Assembly (NCBI RefSeq): GCF_000718025.1
Contig: NZ_JODS01000014.1
Coordinates: 62,001 to 126,000, forward strand
Source: Kitasatospora purpeofusca
GTDB taxonomy: Bacteria > Actinomycetota > Actinomycetes > Streptomycetales > Streptomycetaceae
Direction of reading: 5' to 3'
Length of the DNA stretch: 64,000 nucleotides
The translations under genes were made by a program, and so were the position numbers. Within the stretch, counting starts at the first letter, position 1. Every line of letters begins with the position of its first letter. This document shows positions 52,636 to 60,671 of this stretch, one piece after another. The notes beneath the pieces were generated by a model, which saw only the letters and a program-made list of their open reading frames with translations, had not been told where the DNA came from and did not search any database.

Positions 52636-54741
52636 TCAGGCGATGCCGGCCTCGCGCATCTGGCGCAGCTCCCGCTTCAGCTCCTTGACCTCGTCGCGCA
52701 GCCGGGCCGCCACCTCGAACTGGAGGTCGGTCGCGGCGGCGTGCATCCGCTCGGTCATCGACTGGATCAGCTCGGCCAGCTCCGCGGCCGGCATCGACTT
52801 CGCCGGCTTGCGGTCGGCGCCCAGGGCCGGCACCGGCGCCTTGCCCTTGGCCCCCTTGCCGCCGCCCGGCGCGCGGTAACCGGTGGAGAGCAGCTCGTCG
52901 GTGTCCACGTCCTCGCGGGCGAGGGTGTCCAGGATGTCGCCGATCTTCTTGCGCAGCGGCTGCGGGTCGATCCCGTGCTTCTTGTTGTACGCCTGCTGGA
53001 CCTCCCGGCGGCGGTTGGTCTCGTCGATGGCCTTCTCCATCGCCGGGGTGATCCGGTCCGCGTACATGTGGACCTGGCCGGAGACGTTGCGGGCCGCGCG
53101 GCCGATGGTCTGGATCAGCGAGGTGCCGGAGCGCAGGAAGCCCTCCTTGTCCGCGTCCAGGATCGCCACCAGCGACACCTCGGGCAGGTCCAGGCCCTCG
53201 CGGAGCAGGTTGATGCCCACCAGTACGTCGTACTCGCCGGCCCGCAGCTCGCGCAGCAGCTCGACCCGGCGCAGGGTGTCGATGTCGCTGTGCAGGTACC
53301 GGACCCGGATGTCCAGGCCGAGCATGTAGTCGGTGAGGTCCTCGGACATCTTCTTGGTGAGCGTGGTGACCAGGACCCGCTCGTCCCGCTCCACCCGCTT
53401 GCGGACCTCGTGCACCAGGTCGTCGATCTGGCCCTCGGTCGGCTTGACGATCACCTCGGGGTCGATCAGACCGGTCGGGCGGATGATCTGCTCGACCTGG
53501 CCGTCGCCCCGGGAGAGCTCGAACTTCCCCGGGGTCGCCGACAGGTAGACGGTCTGGCCGATCCGCTCCAGGAACTCCTCCCACTTCAGCGGGCGGTTGT
53601 CCATCGCCGAGGGCAGCCGGAAGCCGTGCTCGACCAGGGTCCGCTTGCGCGAGGCGTCACCCTCGTACATGGCGCCGATCTGCGGCACGGTGACGTGCGA
53701 CTCGTCGATGACCAGGAGGAAGTCCTCCGGGAAGTAGTCCAGCAGGGTGTTCGGCGGGGAGCCGGGCTCGCGGCCGTCGAAGTGCATCGAGTAGTTCTCG
53801 ACCCCGGAGCAGGTGCCGATCTGGCGCAGCATCTCGATGTCGTAGGTGGTGCGCATGCGCAGCCGCTGGGCCTCCAGCAGCTTGCCCTGCTTCTCCATCC
53901 TGGCGAGGGTCTGCTCCAGCTCCTTCTCGATGTCGGTGACCGCGCGCTCCATCCGCTCCGGACCGGCCACGTAGTGCGAGGCCGGGAAGACGTACACGGA
54001 GTCGTCCTGGCTGATGATCTCGCCGGTGAGCGGGTGCAGGGTGTAGAGCGCCTCGATCTCGTCGCCGAACATCTCGATCCGGACGGCCAGCTCCTCGTAC
54101 ACCGGGAAGATCTCGATGGTGTCGCCGCGGACCCGGAAGGTGCCGCGGGTGAAGGCCAGGTCGTTGCGGGTGTACTGGATTTCGACGAAACGGCGCAGCA
54201 GCACGTCCCGGTCGATCTCCTCGCCGACCTTCAGCCGCACCATCCGGTCCACGTACTCCTGCGGGGTGCCGAGGCCGTAGATGCAGGACACGGACGCGAC
54301 CACGATCACGTCCCGGCGGGTGAGCAGCGAGTTGGTCGCCGAGTGGCGCAGCCGCTCGACCTCCTCGTTGATCGAGGAGTCCTTCTCGATGTAGGTGTCC
54401 GTCTGCGGGACGTACGCCTCGGGCTGGTAGTAGTCGTAGTACGAGACGAAGTACTCGACCGCGTTGTTGGGCAGCAGTTCGCGGAACTCGTTCGCCAGCT
54501 GCGCCGCCAGCGTCTTGTTCGGCGCCATCACCAGGGTGGGCCGCTGCAGCTTCTCGATCATCCAGGCCGTGGTGGCCGACTTGCCGGTACCGGTGGCACC
54601 GAGCAGGACGACGTCCTTCTCCCCGCCGCGGATCCGCCGCTCCAGCTCGGCGATCGCCGCCGGCTGGTCACCGTTGGGCTGGTAGGGACTGACGACCTCG
54701 AAGGGCGCCACTGACCGCTCAATACTCGTGATGGGTCGCAC
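52636..54741 (-). CDS. uvrB: UvrB excinuclease helicase subunit
   Basis: This 701-residue protein has Walker A GATGTGKSAT (about residue 48), the beta-hairpin region FVSYYDYYQPEAY, DEAD-type LLVIDESHVTVPQ, helicase motif VI QTIGRAARN and a C-terminal UVR motif (QFEVAARLRDEVKEL). It verifies damage and recruits UvrC. The GTG at 54741 was used. It is transcribed after zapE with 36 bases between. Confidence 0.97.
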   Translation of the reverse strand: MRPITSIERSVAPFEVVSPYQPNGDQPAAIAELERRIRGGEKDVVLLGATGTGKSATTAWMIEKLQRPTLVMAPNKTLAAQLANEFRELLPNNAVEYFVSYYDYYQPEAYVPQTDTYIEKDSSINEEVERLRHSATNSLLTRRDVIVVASVSCIYGLGTPQEYVDRMVRLKVGEEIDRDVLLRRFVEIQYTRNDLAFTRGTFRVRGDTIEIFPVYEELAVRIEMFGDEIEALYTLHPLTGEIISQDDSVYVFPASHYVAGPERMERAVTDIEKELEQTLARMEKQGKLLEAQRLRMRTTYDIEMLRQIGTCSGVENYSMHFDGREPGSPPNTLLDYFPEDFLLVIDESHVTVPQIGAMYEGDASRKRTLVEHGFRLPSAMDNRPLKWEEFLERIGQTVYLSATPGKFELSRGDGQVEQIIRPTGLIDPEVIVKPTEGQIDDLVHEVRKRVERDERVLVTTLTKKMSEDLTDYMLGLDIRVRYLHSDIDTLRRVELLRELRAGEYDVLVGINLLREGLDLPEVSLVAILDADKEGFLRSGTSLIQTIGRAARNVSGQVHMYADRITPAMEKAIDETNRRREVQQAYNKKHGIDPQPLRKKIGDILDTLAREDVDTDELLSTGYRAPGGGKGAKGKAPVPALGADRKPAKSMPAAELAELIQSMTERMHAAATDLQFEVAARLRDEVKELKRELRQMREAGIA

Positions 54742-54777
54742 GCCACCACCGTACGACCCACCACCGACAAGCGCGGA

Positions 54778-55863
54778 CTACTTGGCGCTGTCCCGGGCGA
54801 GGGCGACGAGGCGGGAGACGGCGCGGAGGTACTTCTTGCGGTAGCCGCCGCGGAGCATCTCCTCGGGGAAGACCTGGTCGAAGGGGAGGCCGGAGGCGGT
54901 GATGGGGAGTTCGCGGTCGTACATGCGGTCGGCGAGGACGACCAGGCGCAGGGCGGTGGACTGGTCCTCGACCTGGCGGACGCCGCGCAGGCAGACGGCG
55001 GTCACGTCGTCCAGGAGGGCGCCGTAGCGGCTGGGGTGGACGGCGGGGAGGTGGGCGAGCAGGGTGTCGAAGTCGTCCAGCGAGGCGCCGGGGGTGCGGG
55101 CGGCGACGGCGTCGACCTCGGCGTCGCCGTAGGGCGGCGGGGCGTCGGGCAGGCCGCGGTGGCGGTAGTCCTGGCCGTCGATCCGCATCGGGCGGAAGTG
55201 CGCCGACAGGCCCTGGATCTCGCGCAGGAAGTCGGCGGCGGCGAACCGGCCCTCGCCGAGCTTCTCCGGCAGGGTGTTGGAGGTGGCGCACAGTTTGACG
55301 CCGTTCTCGACCAGGCGGCCGAGCAGGGTGGAGACCAGGACGGTGTCGCCCGGGTCGTCCAGCTCGAACTCGTCGATGCACAGCAGGCGGTGGTCGGACA
55401 GGGTCCGCACGGCCTGCTGGAAGCCGAGCGCGCCGACCAGGTTGGTCAGCTCGACGAAGGTGCCGAAGGCCTTGGGGCCGGGGACGGCGTGCCAGAGCGA
55501 GGCGAGCAGGTGGGTCTTGCCGACGCCGTAGCCGCCGTCGAGGTAGATGCCGGCCGGGCCGACGGGGGCCGGGGCGCTGCGGCGGAACCAGCCGCGCTTG
55601 GGCGCGGCGCCGTTCCCGCCGTTGAGCGCACCCGCGAACTGCTCCAGGACCTGCACGGCCTCGTACTGGCTGGGCTGGCCCGGGTCCGGGATGTACGTCC
55701 CGAAGCTCACGTCGGAGAAGCGCGGCGGCGGCACCATCTCGGCGACCAGGCGCTCGGCGGGCACGACCGGACGGCGGTCGGTGAGGGCGATCGGCGAACC
55801 GGCGCTGCCGGCTATCGGCTCGGTCACGGTGTCGGGGCGGGAGGCTGCGGGCACGGTGGTCAA
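54778..55863 (-). CDS. zapE: ZapE/AFG1-family ATPase
   Basis: This 361-residue AAA-type ATPase has Walker A GGYGVGKTHLLASL, Walker B LLCIDEFELDD, and CATSNTLPEKLGEG, all typical of ZapE, which acts on FtsZ rings in E. coli. The start is uncertain: TTG at 55863 and GTG three codons later are both possible. It is divergent from the RibD-C gene with only 53 bases between. Confidence 0.92.
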   Translation of the reverse strand: MTTVPAASRPDTVTEPIAGSAGSPIALTDRRPVVPAERLVAEMVPPPRFSDVSFGTYIPDPGQPSQYEAVQVLEQFAGALNGGNGAAPKRGWFRRSAPAPVGPAGIYLDGGYGVGKTHLLASLWHAVPGPKAFGTFVELTNLVGALGFQQAVRTLSDHRLLCIDEFELDDPGDTVLVSTLLGRLVENGVKLCATSNTLPEKLGEGRFAAADFLREIQGLSAHFRPMRIDGQDYRHRGLPDAPPPYGDAEVDAVAARTPGASLDDFDTLLAHLPAVHPSRYGALLDDVTAVCLRGVRQVEDQSTALRLVVLADRMYDRELPITASGLPFDQVFPEEMLRGGYRKKYLRAVSRLVALARDSAK

Positions 55864-55916
55864 GGGTACGCCCGCCCGGCGCGGACTCCGACCCCGGCCG
55901 CTGCGAGACTGGGGAC

Positions 55917-56684
55917 ATGCAGCAGCTGATCGCTCCGCCGGGCGCGGTGTTCGAGGATCCGGAGTCGTCGGAGGCGCTCGCCGCCGTGTACGCGTACCCC
56001 GGGCAGGTGAATCACGGCCGCCCGTGGCTGCGCGCCAACATGGTGGCCGGCCTGGACGGCGGGGCCCGGCTGGACGGGCTCTCGGAGGGCCTGTCGAGCC
56101 CGGCCGACAAGCGGATCTTCGGGGTGCTGCGGGCGCTGTCGGACGTGGTGCTGGTGGGCGCCGAGACGGTGCGCGCCGAGGGGTACGGCCCGGCCGCGGC
56201 GCCGGCCGGGTCCGCCGCGGCGCGCCGGGCGGCCGGGCAGGCGCCGGCCCCGGTGATCGCGGTCGTCAGCCGCTCGCTGGGCCTGGACCTCGCGGCGCCG
56301 CTGTTCACCGAACCGCTGGTGCGCACGGTGGTGGTCACCACCGAGGACGCGCCGGCGCGCAGCCTGGCCGCGGTGGCCGAGGTGGCCGACGTGATCGCGG
56401 TCGGACGGGGTTCGGTGGACCTGCCGGCGGCGGTCGCGGCGCTGGCGGAGCGGGGCCTGCCGCGGATGCTGACCGAGGGCGGCCCGCGGCTGCTGGGGCA
56501 GCTGGCCGCCGCGGACCTGCTGGACGAGCTGTGCCTGTCGCTGGCCCCGCTGATCACCGGCGGCGACGCGCCGCGCATCATCCACGATGCGGAAATGCCT
56601 GACGTGCGGCGGATGCGACTGGTCTCATTGATCGAGCAGAAAGGATTCCTCTTCACCCGTTACCTGCGTCCGCCGACCCCATGA
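55917..56684 (+). CDS. RibD C-terminal-domain (pyrimidine reductase/DHFR-like) protein
   Basis: This 255-residue stand-alone reductase domain has RPWLRANMVAGLDGGARL, then the NADP-binding RIFGVLRALSDVVLVGAETVRAE, and GLPRMLTEGGPRLLGQL near the C-terminus. RibD C-terminal domains reduce the ribosylamino-pyrimidine in riboflavin synthesis, though stand-alone forms can act on other substrates. No riboflavin genes lie nearby. Confidence 0.9.
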   Translation: MQQLIAPPGAVFEDPESSEALAAVYAYPGQVNHGRPWLRANMVAGLDGGARLDGLSEGLSSPADKRIFGVLRALSDVVLVGAETVRAEGYGPAAAPAGSAAARRAAGQAPAPVIAVVSRSLGLDLAAPLFTEPLVRTVVVTTEDAPARSLAAVAEVADVIAVGRGSVDLPAAVAALAERGLPRMLTEGGPRLLGQLAAADLLDELCLSLAPLITGGDAPRIIHDAEMPDVRRMRLVSLIEQKGFLFTRYLRPPTP

Positions 56685-56825
56685 CCTCCGCACCGTGATC
56701 CCGCTCTCTTCCGGGACTTCCTCCGCGTGGCCCGTGTGCCGGGTGAGCAGCGTGCGGAAAGCTTCCGCCGGGCAGTATGGGATGCGAAGCCGGGGCCCGG
56801 GGGCCGGTGTCTGGAAGGGACTCAC

Positions 56826-57287
56826 GTGTTCAAGACGGTACTGATGATCGAAAAGGCGCTCTCCGACGCCGACGTGGAGCTCGTCACCACGCTGCACAGC
56901 GAGGAGAAGGTGTCCTTCGTCGTCCTGATGCAGCCGCGCGGCAAGCAGGACGAACTGCTGCGGGCGCTGGACGACGTGGCCCTCGGCCACCTCGACAAGG
57001 TGGTGCGCGAGCACGACGAGTCCGAGAGCGGGCCCACGGTCGCCACCGAGTCGCTGGAGCACAGCCTGCGCCACCTGCGCCGGGCCGGCGCCGAGGCGGT
57101 CGGCGAACTGGTCGAGGAGAAGCCGCTGGACCGGCTGCGCGCCGTGGTGGAGGAGCACCGCGCCGACGAGGTGGTGGTGCTCACGTCCCCGCACTTCGTG
57201 GAGGAGTTCTTCCACCGCGACTGGGCCTCCCAGGCCCGCCACAAGGTGGGCGTCCCGGTGCTGCGGCTGTTCGCCAGCGACTCCTGA
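56826..57287 (+). CDS. universal-stress-like alpha/beta protein
   Basis: This 153-residue protein starts MFKTVLMIEKALSDADVEL. The C-terminal half (LDRLRAVVEEHRADEVVVLTSPH to GVPVLRLFASDS) has the UspA-type alpha/beta pattern. Close homologues are often labelled indole-3-glycerol phosphate synthase, but no TIM-barrel motif is present, so I do not accept that name. The GTG follows AAGGGA. It lies upstream of murC on the same strand, separated by 146 bases. Confidence 0.8.
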   Translation: MFKTVLMIEKALSDADVELVTTLHSEEKVSFVVLMQPRGKQDELLRALDDVALGHLDKVVREHDESESGPTVATESLEHSLRHLRRAGAEAVGELVEEKPLDRLRAVVEEHRADEVVVLTSPHFVEEFFHRDWASQARHKVGVPVLRLFASDS

Positions 57288-57433
57288 CCCCGGCCCTCCC
57301 CGCGTCGGGCGGGGCGGGGTCCGGGCGCCGTCGTGGTGCAGAATCGTCCTTGCGGTCCGGCGCGCCCCGGCCGCGAGGACGAAACGACCGTCGTCCGCAC
57401 CTCCCCCGTCCCCGCCCCGTACGGAGCCCCGCC

Positions 57434-58837
57434 TTGAACGACGCCGCGCACGACCTGCACGCCCCGCACTTCATCGGCATCGGCGGCGCCGGCATGTCCG
57501 GCCTGGCGAAGATCCTCGCGGTGCGCGGGGCCAGCGTCTCCGGCAGCGACTCCAAGGAGTCCGAGACCGTCCTCGCGCTGCGCGCCCTCGGCGCCGCCGT
57601 CCACATCGGCCACGCCGCCGAGCACGTGCCGGACGGCGCGAGCAGCATCGTGGTCTCCAGCGCCATCCGCGCCGACAACCCGGAGCTGGCCGCGGCCCGC
57701 GAGCGCGGCATCCCGGTGGTGCACCGCTCCGACGCGCTCGCCGCGCTGATGGGCGGCCGCCGGGCGCTGGCGGTGGCCGGCACCCACGGCAAGACCACCA
57801 CCACCAGCATGCTCGCCGTCGCCCTCGGCGAACTGGGCCTGGACCCGTCCTACGCGATCGGCGGCGACCTCGACGCCCCCGGTTCCAACGCCCACCACGG
57901 CACCGGCGAGATCTTCGTCGCCGAGGCCGACGAGAGCGACCGCAGCTTCCACAAGTACGCGCCCGAGGTGGCGATCGTGCTCAACGTGGAGCTGGACCAC
58001 CACGCCAACTACGCCTCGATCGACGAGATCCACGAGTCCTTCGAGACCTTCGTCGCCCGGATCACCCCCGGCGGCACCCTGGTGGTCTCCGCCGACCACG
58101 ACGGCGCCCGCGAGCTGACCGCCCGGGTGGCCGGCCGCGAGGACCTGAACGTGGTCACCGTCGGCGCCGCCGAGGACGCCGACCTGCGGGTGCTGTCGGT
58201 CGTCGCGCGCGGCATGACCAGCGAGGTCACCGTGCTGCTGGACGGCGAGGAGCTGGGCTTCACCGTCTCGGTGCCCGGCCGGCACTACGCCCACAACGCG
58301 GTCGCCGCGCTGGCCGCCGGTGTCGCGCTGGGTGTCCGGGCCGCGGACCTGGCGAAGGCCCTCGGCGCCTACACCGGCGTGCGCCGCCGGCTCCAGCTCA
58401 AGGGCGAGGCGGGCGGCGTCCAGGTGATCGACTCCTACGCCCACCACCCGACCGAGATGACCGCCGACCTGGAGGCGATCCGGGAGGCCACCGAGGGCCG
58501 GGTGCTGGTGGTCTTCCAGCCGCACCTGTTCAGCCGCACCCAGCAGCTCGCCGAGGAGATGGGCGCCGCGCTGGCGCTCGCCGACGCCTCCGTGGTGCTG
58601 GACATCTACCCGGCCCGCGAGGACCCGATCCCCGGTGTCACCAGCGAGCTGATCCTCGACGCCGCCCGCCGGGCCGGTGCCGAGGTCACCGCCGAGCACG
58701 ACTTCGCCGCCGCCCCGGCCCTGCTGGCCGGCCTGGCCCGCCCCGGCGACCTGCTGCTCACCATGGGTGCCGGGGACGTCACCAACCTGGGACCGGAAAT
58801 CCTGGAGCACCTCGCGAACGTTTCCACCAACGTCTGA
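57434..58837 (+). CDS. murC: UDP-N-acetylmuramate-L-alanine ligase
   Basis: This 467-residue Mur ligase has an N-terminal Rossmann domain (FIGIGGAGMSGLAKIL), P-loop VAGTHGKTTTTSML (about residue 114), central EADESDRSF and VLNVELDHHANY, and C-terminal DSYAHHPTEMTADL and YPAREDPIPGV. It adds the first amino acid of the peptidoglycan stem. The TTG at 57434 has GGAG eight bases upstream and gives the normal family length. Unusually it lies outside the dcw cluster. Confidence 0.96.
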   Translation: MNDAAHDLHAPHFIGIGGAGMSGLAKILAVRGASVSGSDSKESETVLALRALGAAVHIGHAAEHVPDGASSIVVSSAIRADNPELAAARERGIPVVHRSDALAALMGGRRALAVAGTHGKTTTTSMLAVALGELGLDPSYAIGGDLDAPGSNAHHGTGEIFVAEADESDRSFHKYAPEVAIVLNVELDHHANYASIDEIHESFETFVARITPGGTLVVSADHDGARELTARVAGREDLNVVTVGAAEDADLRVLSVVARGMTSEVTVLLDGEELGFTVSVPGRHYAHNAVAALAAGVALGVRAADLAKALGAYTGVRRRLQLKGEAGGVQVIDSYAHHPTEMTADLEAIREATEGRVLVVFQPHLFSRTQQLAEEMGAALALADASVVLDIYPAREDPIPGVTSELILDAARRAGAEVTAEHDFAAAPALLAGLARPGDLLLTMGAGDVTNLGPEILEHLANVSTNV

Positions 58838-58858
58838 GTCCCCCGACCTGGAGCCGTC

Positions 58859-59266
58859 ATGAGCTACGAGATCGAGAAGACCGACGCCGAGTGGCGTGAG
58901 CAGCTGTCCCCGGAGGAGTACCACGTCCTCCGGGAGGCCGGCACCGAGCGCCCGTTCACCGGCGAGTACACCGACACCAAGACCGTCGGCGTCTACGGCT
59001 GCCGGGCCTGCGGGGCCGAGCTGTTCAGCTCCGAGACCAAGTTCGACAGCCACTGCGGCTGGCCGTCCTTCTTCGACCCCCGGAACTCCGACGCGGTGGA
59101 GCTACTCGAGGACAGCAGCCTCGGCATGCGACGGGTCGAGGTGCGCTGCGCCCGTTGCGGCGGCCACCTTGGACACGTGTTCGAAGGCGAGGGATACGGA
59201 ACCCCCACCGACCTCCGTTATTGCATCAACAGTGTCTCGCTGACCCTGAAGCCCGATGAAGGCTGA
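58859..59266 (+). CDS. msrB: peptide-methionine (R)-S-oxide reductase MsrB
   Basis: This 135-residue enzyme has zinc cysteines CRACG and CARCG, the substrate motif HCGWPSFFDP, and catalytic Cys in RYCINSVSL. It repairs methionine-R-sulfoxide. It starts 21 bases after murC. The last 165 bases are overlapped on the other strand by the run-on frame of the adjacent TnpB, and the IS right end begins about 16 bases after the stop. Confidence 0.96.
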   Translation: MSYEIEKTDAEWREQLSPEEYHVLREAGTERPFTGEYTDTKTVGVYGCRACGAELFSSETKFDSHCGWPSFFDPRNSDAVELLEDSSLGMRRVEVRCARCGGHLGHVFEGEGYGTPTDLRYCINSVSLTLKPDEG

Positions 59267-60532
59267 CGGACCAGCGCTACTGCTTGACTTCCTCCCCGCC
59301 TCGCGGCAGGGGTTCGGGCGCGTGCTTCCTCCGACGGGGCGCGCGCCCGATGGTTGGCGCTTCACGGACCGGGCACTCCCGAGGTCTCCACGCCCTGGCA
59401 CCGCATGCCCTGCGGCGATGAGGATGTTCTTGGCGGCATTCACATCCGCGTGATCACAATGCCCACAGGCAGTGCACCGGAAGCCGGCTTGGCTCTCGCG
59501 CGACTTCGCGTCCCGGTATTTGCAGGCGTTGCACGTCTGGGAGGTGTATGCCGGGTGCACCAGCACGATCCGGGTGCCGGTGCAACGAGCCCGACTACGG
59601 AGCGCCAGTTCGAACAGACCCCAGCTCTTCGCAAGGATCGAACGGTTGAGCCCCGCCTTCTGCTGGACGTTCCGGCCAGGTTCGTCGACCGTACCGGCTG
59701 CACTGGCGGTCATCGACTTGATCCGCAGATCCTCCAGAACGACCACCGCGTGTTGGTCCGCGATCCGGTTCGCCGTCCAGGCACAGAAGTCTGCCCGCCG
59801 GTTGCGGGCACGAGCCGCCAACGATCCGATCGCCGCCACCGTCCGCCGACGACGTCCGCTCCCGGCCGTCTGTCGCGCCAGTTTCTGCTGAAGTCGGCGC
59901 ATCCGTGCCGACTCGCCCGGGGAGACGAAGGGCCGGTCGTAGAAATGACCGGCCGAAGTGGTCAGCGCCACCTTCACGCCCCTGTCGATTCCGACCACGC
60001 TTCCGGGAAGCGCATGGCATGCCGGGGTCCGCTGCTCGTCTTCTATCAGGAAGGAGACGAACCAGTGTCCGCCTCTGCGCGAAACCGTCGCCGATCGGAT
60101 GCGACCACCCGGCGCTCGCGACCAACGGAACCGGACCCACCCGAGCTTGGGAAGACGCACCCGACCCCATCTGCGACTGGTTCTCTCCACCGCAATCTGC
60201 TTCGCATCCGGAAAGCGGAACGAGGGCGACCAGCGCGCCTTGGAACGCCATCGAACGTTGAAAGTCCCTCGCTCCCGACAGGCCCGATCGAGATCACGTA
60301 GCGCCTGCTGCAGAATGTGAGAAGGCGCCTCCGCGAGCCATGGAAACTCCCGCTTCGCCACGGCCAACTCCGCGGCCTGCGGCTCATAGTTCATCCAGGC
60401 ACCGCGCCGACGGTATTCCCTGCGCTGTTCCAAGGCGATATTCCAAACCGCCCGACAGATGTCACCGAATGTCTCGCACAGCTCGACCTGACTGCATGTC
60501 GGATCAAGCCGGTACTGCCATCCGGACAACAC
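59102..60532 (-). CDS. tnpB: TnpB RNA-guided nuclease/transposon accessory protein, with run-on C-terminus
   Basis: This 476-residue frame has the TnpB N-terminal domain, then RuvC-like residues Asp183 (GIDRGVK), Glu267 (VLEDLRIK) and Asp363 (HADVNAAKN). Zinc-ribbon cysteines are at 334, 337, 353 and 356, so the nuclease looks intact. The GTG at 60532 has a perfect GGAGGAG five bases upstream. The element contributes about 416 residues. No stop occurs before the IS end, so the last ~60 residues are read from host sequence, mostly antisense to msrB. Confidence 0.85.
   Translation of the reverse strand: MLSGWQYRLDPTCSQVELCETFGDICRAVWNIALEQRREYRRRGAWMNYEPQAAELAVAKREFPWLAEAPSHILQQALRDLDRACRERGTFNVRWRSKARWSPSFRFPDAKQIAVERTSRRWGRVRLPKLGWVRFRWSRAPGGRIRSATVSRRGGHWFVSFLIEDEQRTPACHALPGSVVGIDRGVKVALTTSAGHFYDRPFVSPGESARMRRLQQKLARQTAGSGRRRRTVAAIGSLAARARNRRADFCAWTANRIADQHAVVVLEDLRIKSMTASAAGTVDEPGRNVQQKAGLNRSILAKSWGLFELALRSRARCTGTRIVLVHPAYTSQTCNACKYRDAKSRESQAGFRCTACGHCDHADVNAAKNILIAAGHAVPGRGDLGSARSVKRQPSGARPVGGSTRPNPCREAGRKSSSSAGPSAFIGLQGQRDTVDAITEVGGGSVSLAFEHVSKVAAATGAAHLDPSHAEAAVLE
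59283..59450 (-). ncRNA. putative reRNA (omega RNA) from the right end of the tnpB element
   Basis: In TnpB systems the 3' end of the tnpB transcript and the right end form the guide RNA scaffold. Here it would end at the hairpin 59294-59312 (CCCC.GCC/GGC.GGGG with loop GCGA) and GTCAAG, with the guide read from host bases 59282 to about 59263. This is inferred from family knowledge. Confidence 0.4.
59294..59312 (-). repeat. right-end hairpin of the IS605-type element
   Basis: On the minus strand CCCCTGCC-GCGA-GGCGGGG folds with a single bulged T, the usual palindromic foot of IS200/IS605 right ends. Confidence 0.7.
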
Positions 60533-60671
60533 TGCGCCTCCTCCGCTCCGACCACGAACGTACGCCACCGAGACGGCCCGGGCAGTGACTATTTGAACAA
60601 ACCACAGAATTGACCACAAATTTTATGGATGCAACCTCACGTGATCGAAATTTTAAACCTTTCCTTCGGCA

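Larger units (their letters stand above)
59283..60655 (-). mobile_element. IS605/IS1341-type element carrying tnpB only
   Basis: The element contains tnpB without tnpA. The right end has an imperfect terminal hairpin (59294-59312) and ends at GTCAAG (complement at 59283-59288), as is usual for this family. The left end lies in an AT-rich stretch about 60600-60655, unlike the rest of the window. It is inserted between msrB and cvnE without breaking either. The exact left boundary is uncertain. Confidence 0.75.

Noticed and set aside
56826..57287. Indole-3-glycerol phosphate synthase
   Set aside because: The product is 153 residues with a UspA-like pattern and no TIM-barrel or TrpC motifs. The name is a database carry-over I recall for this family.
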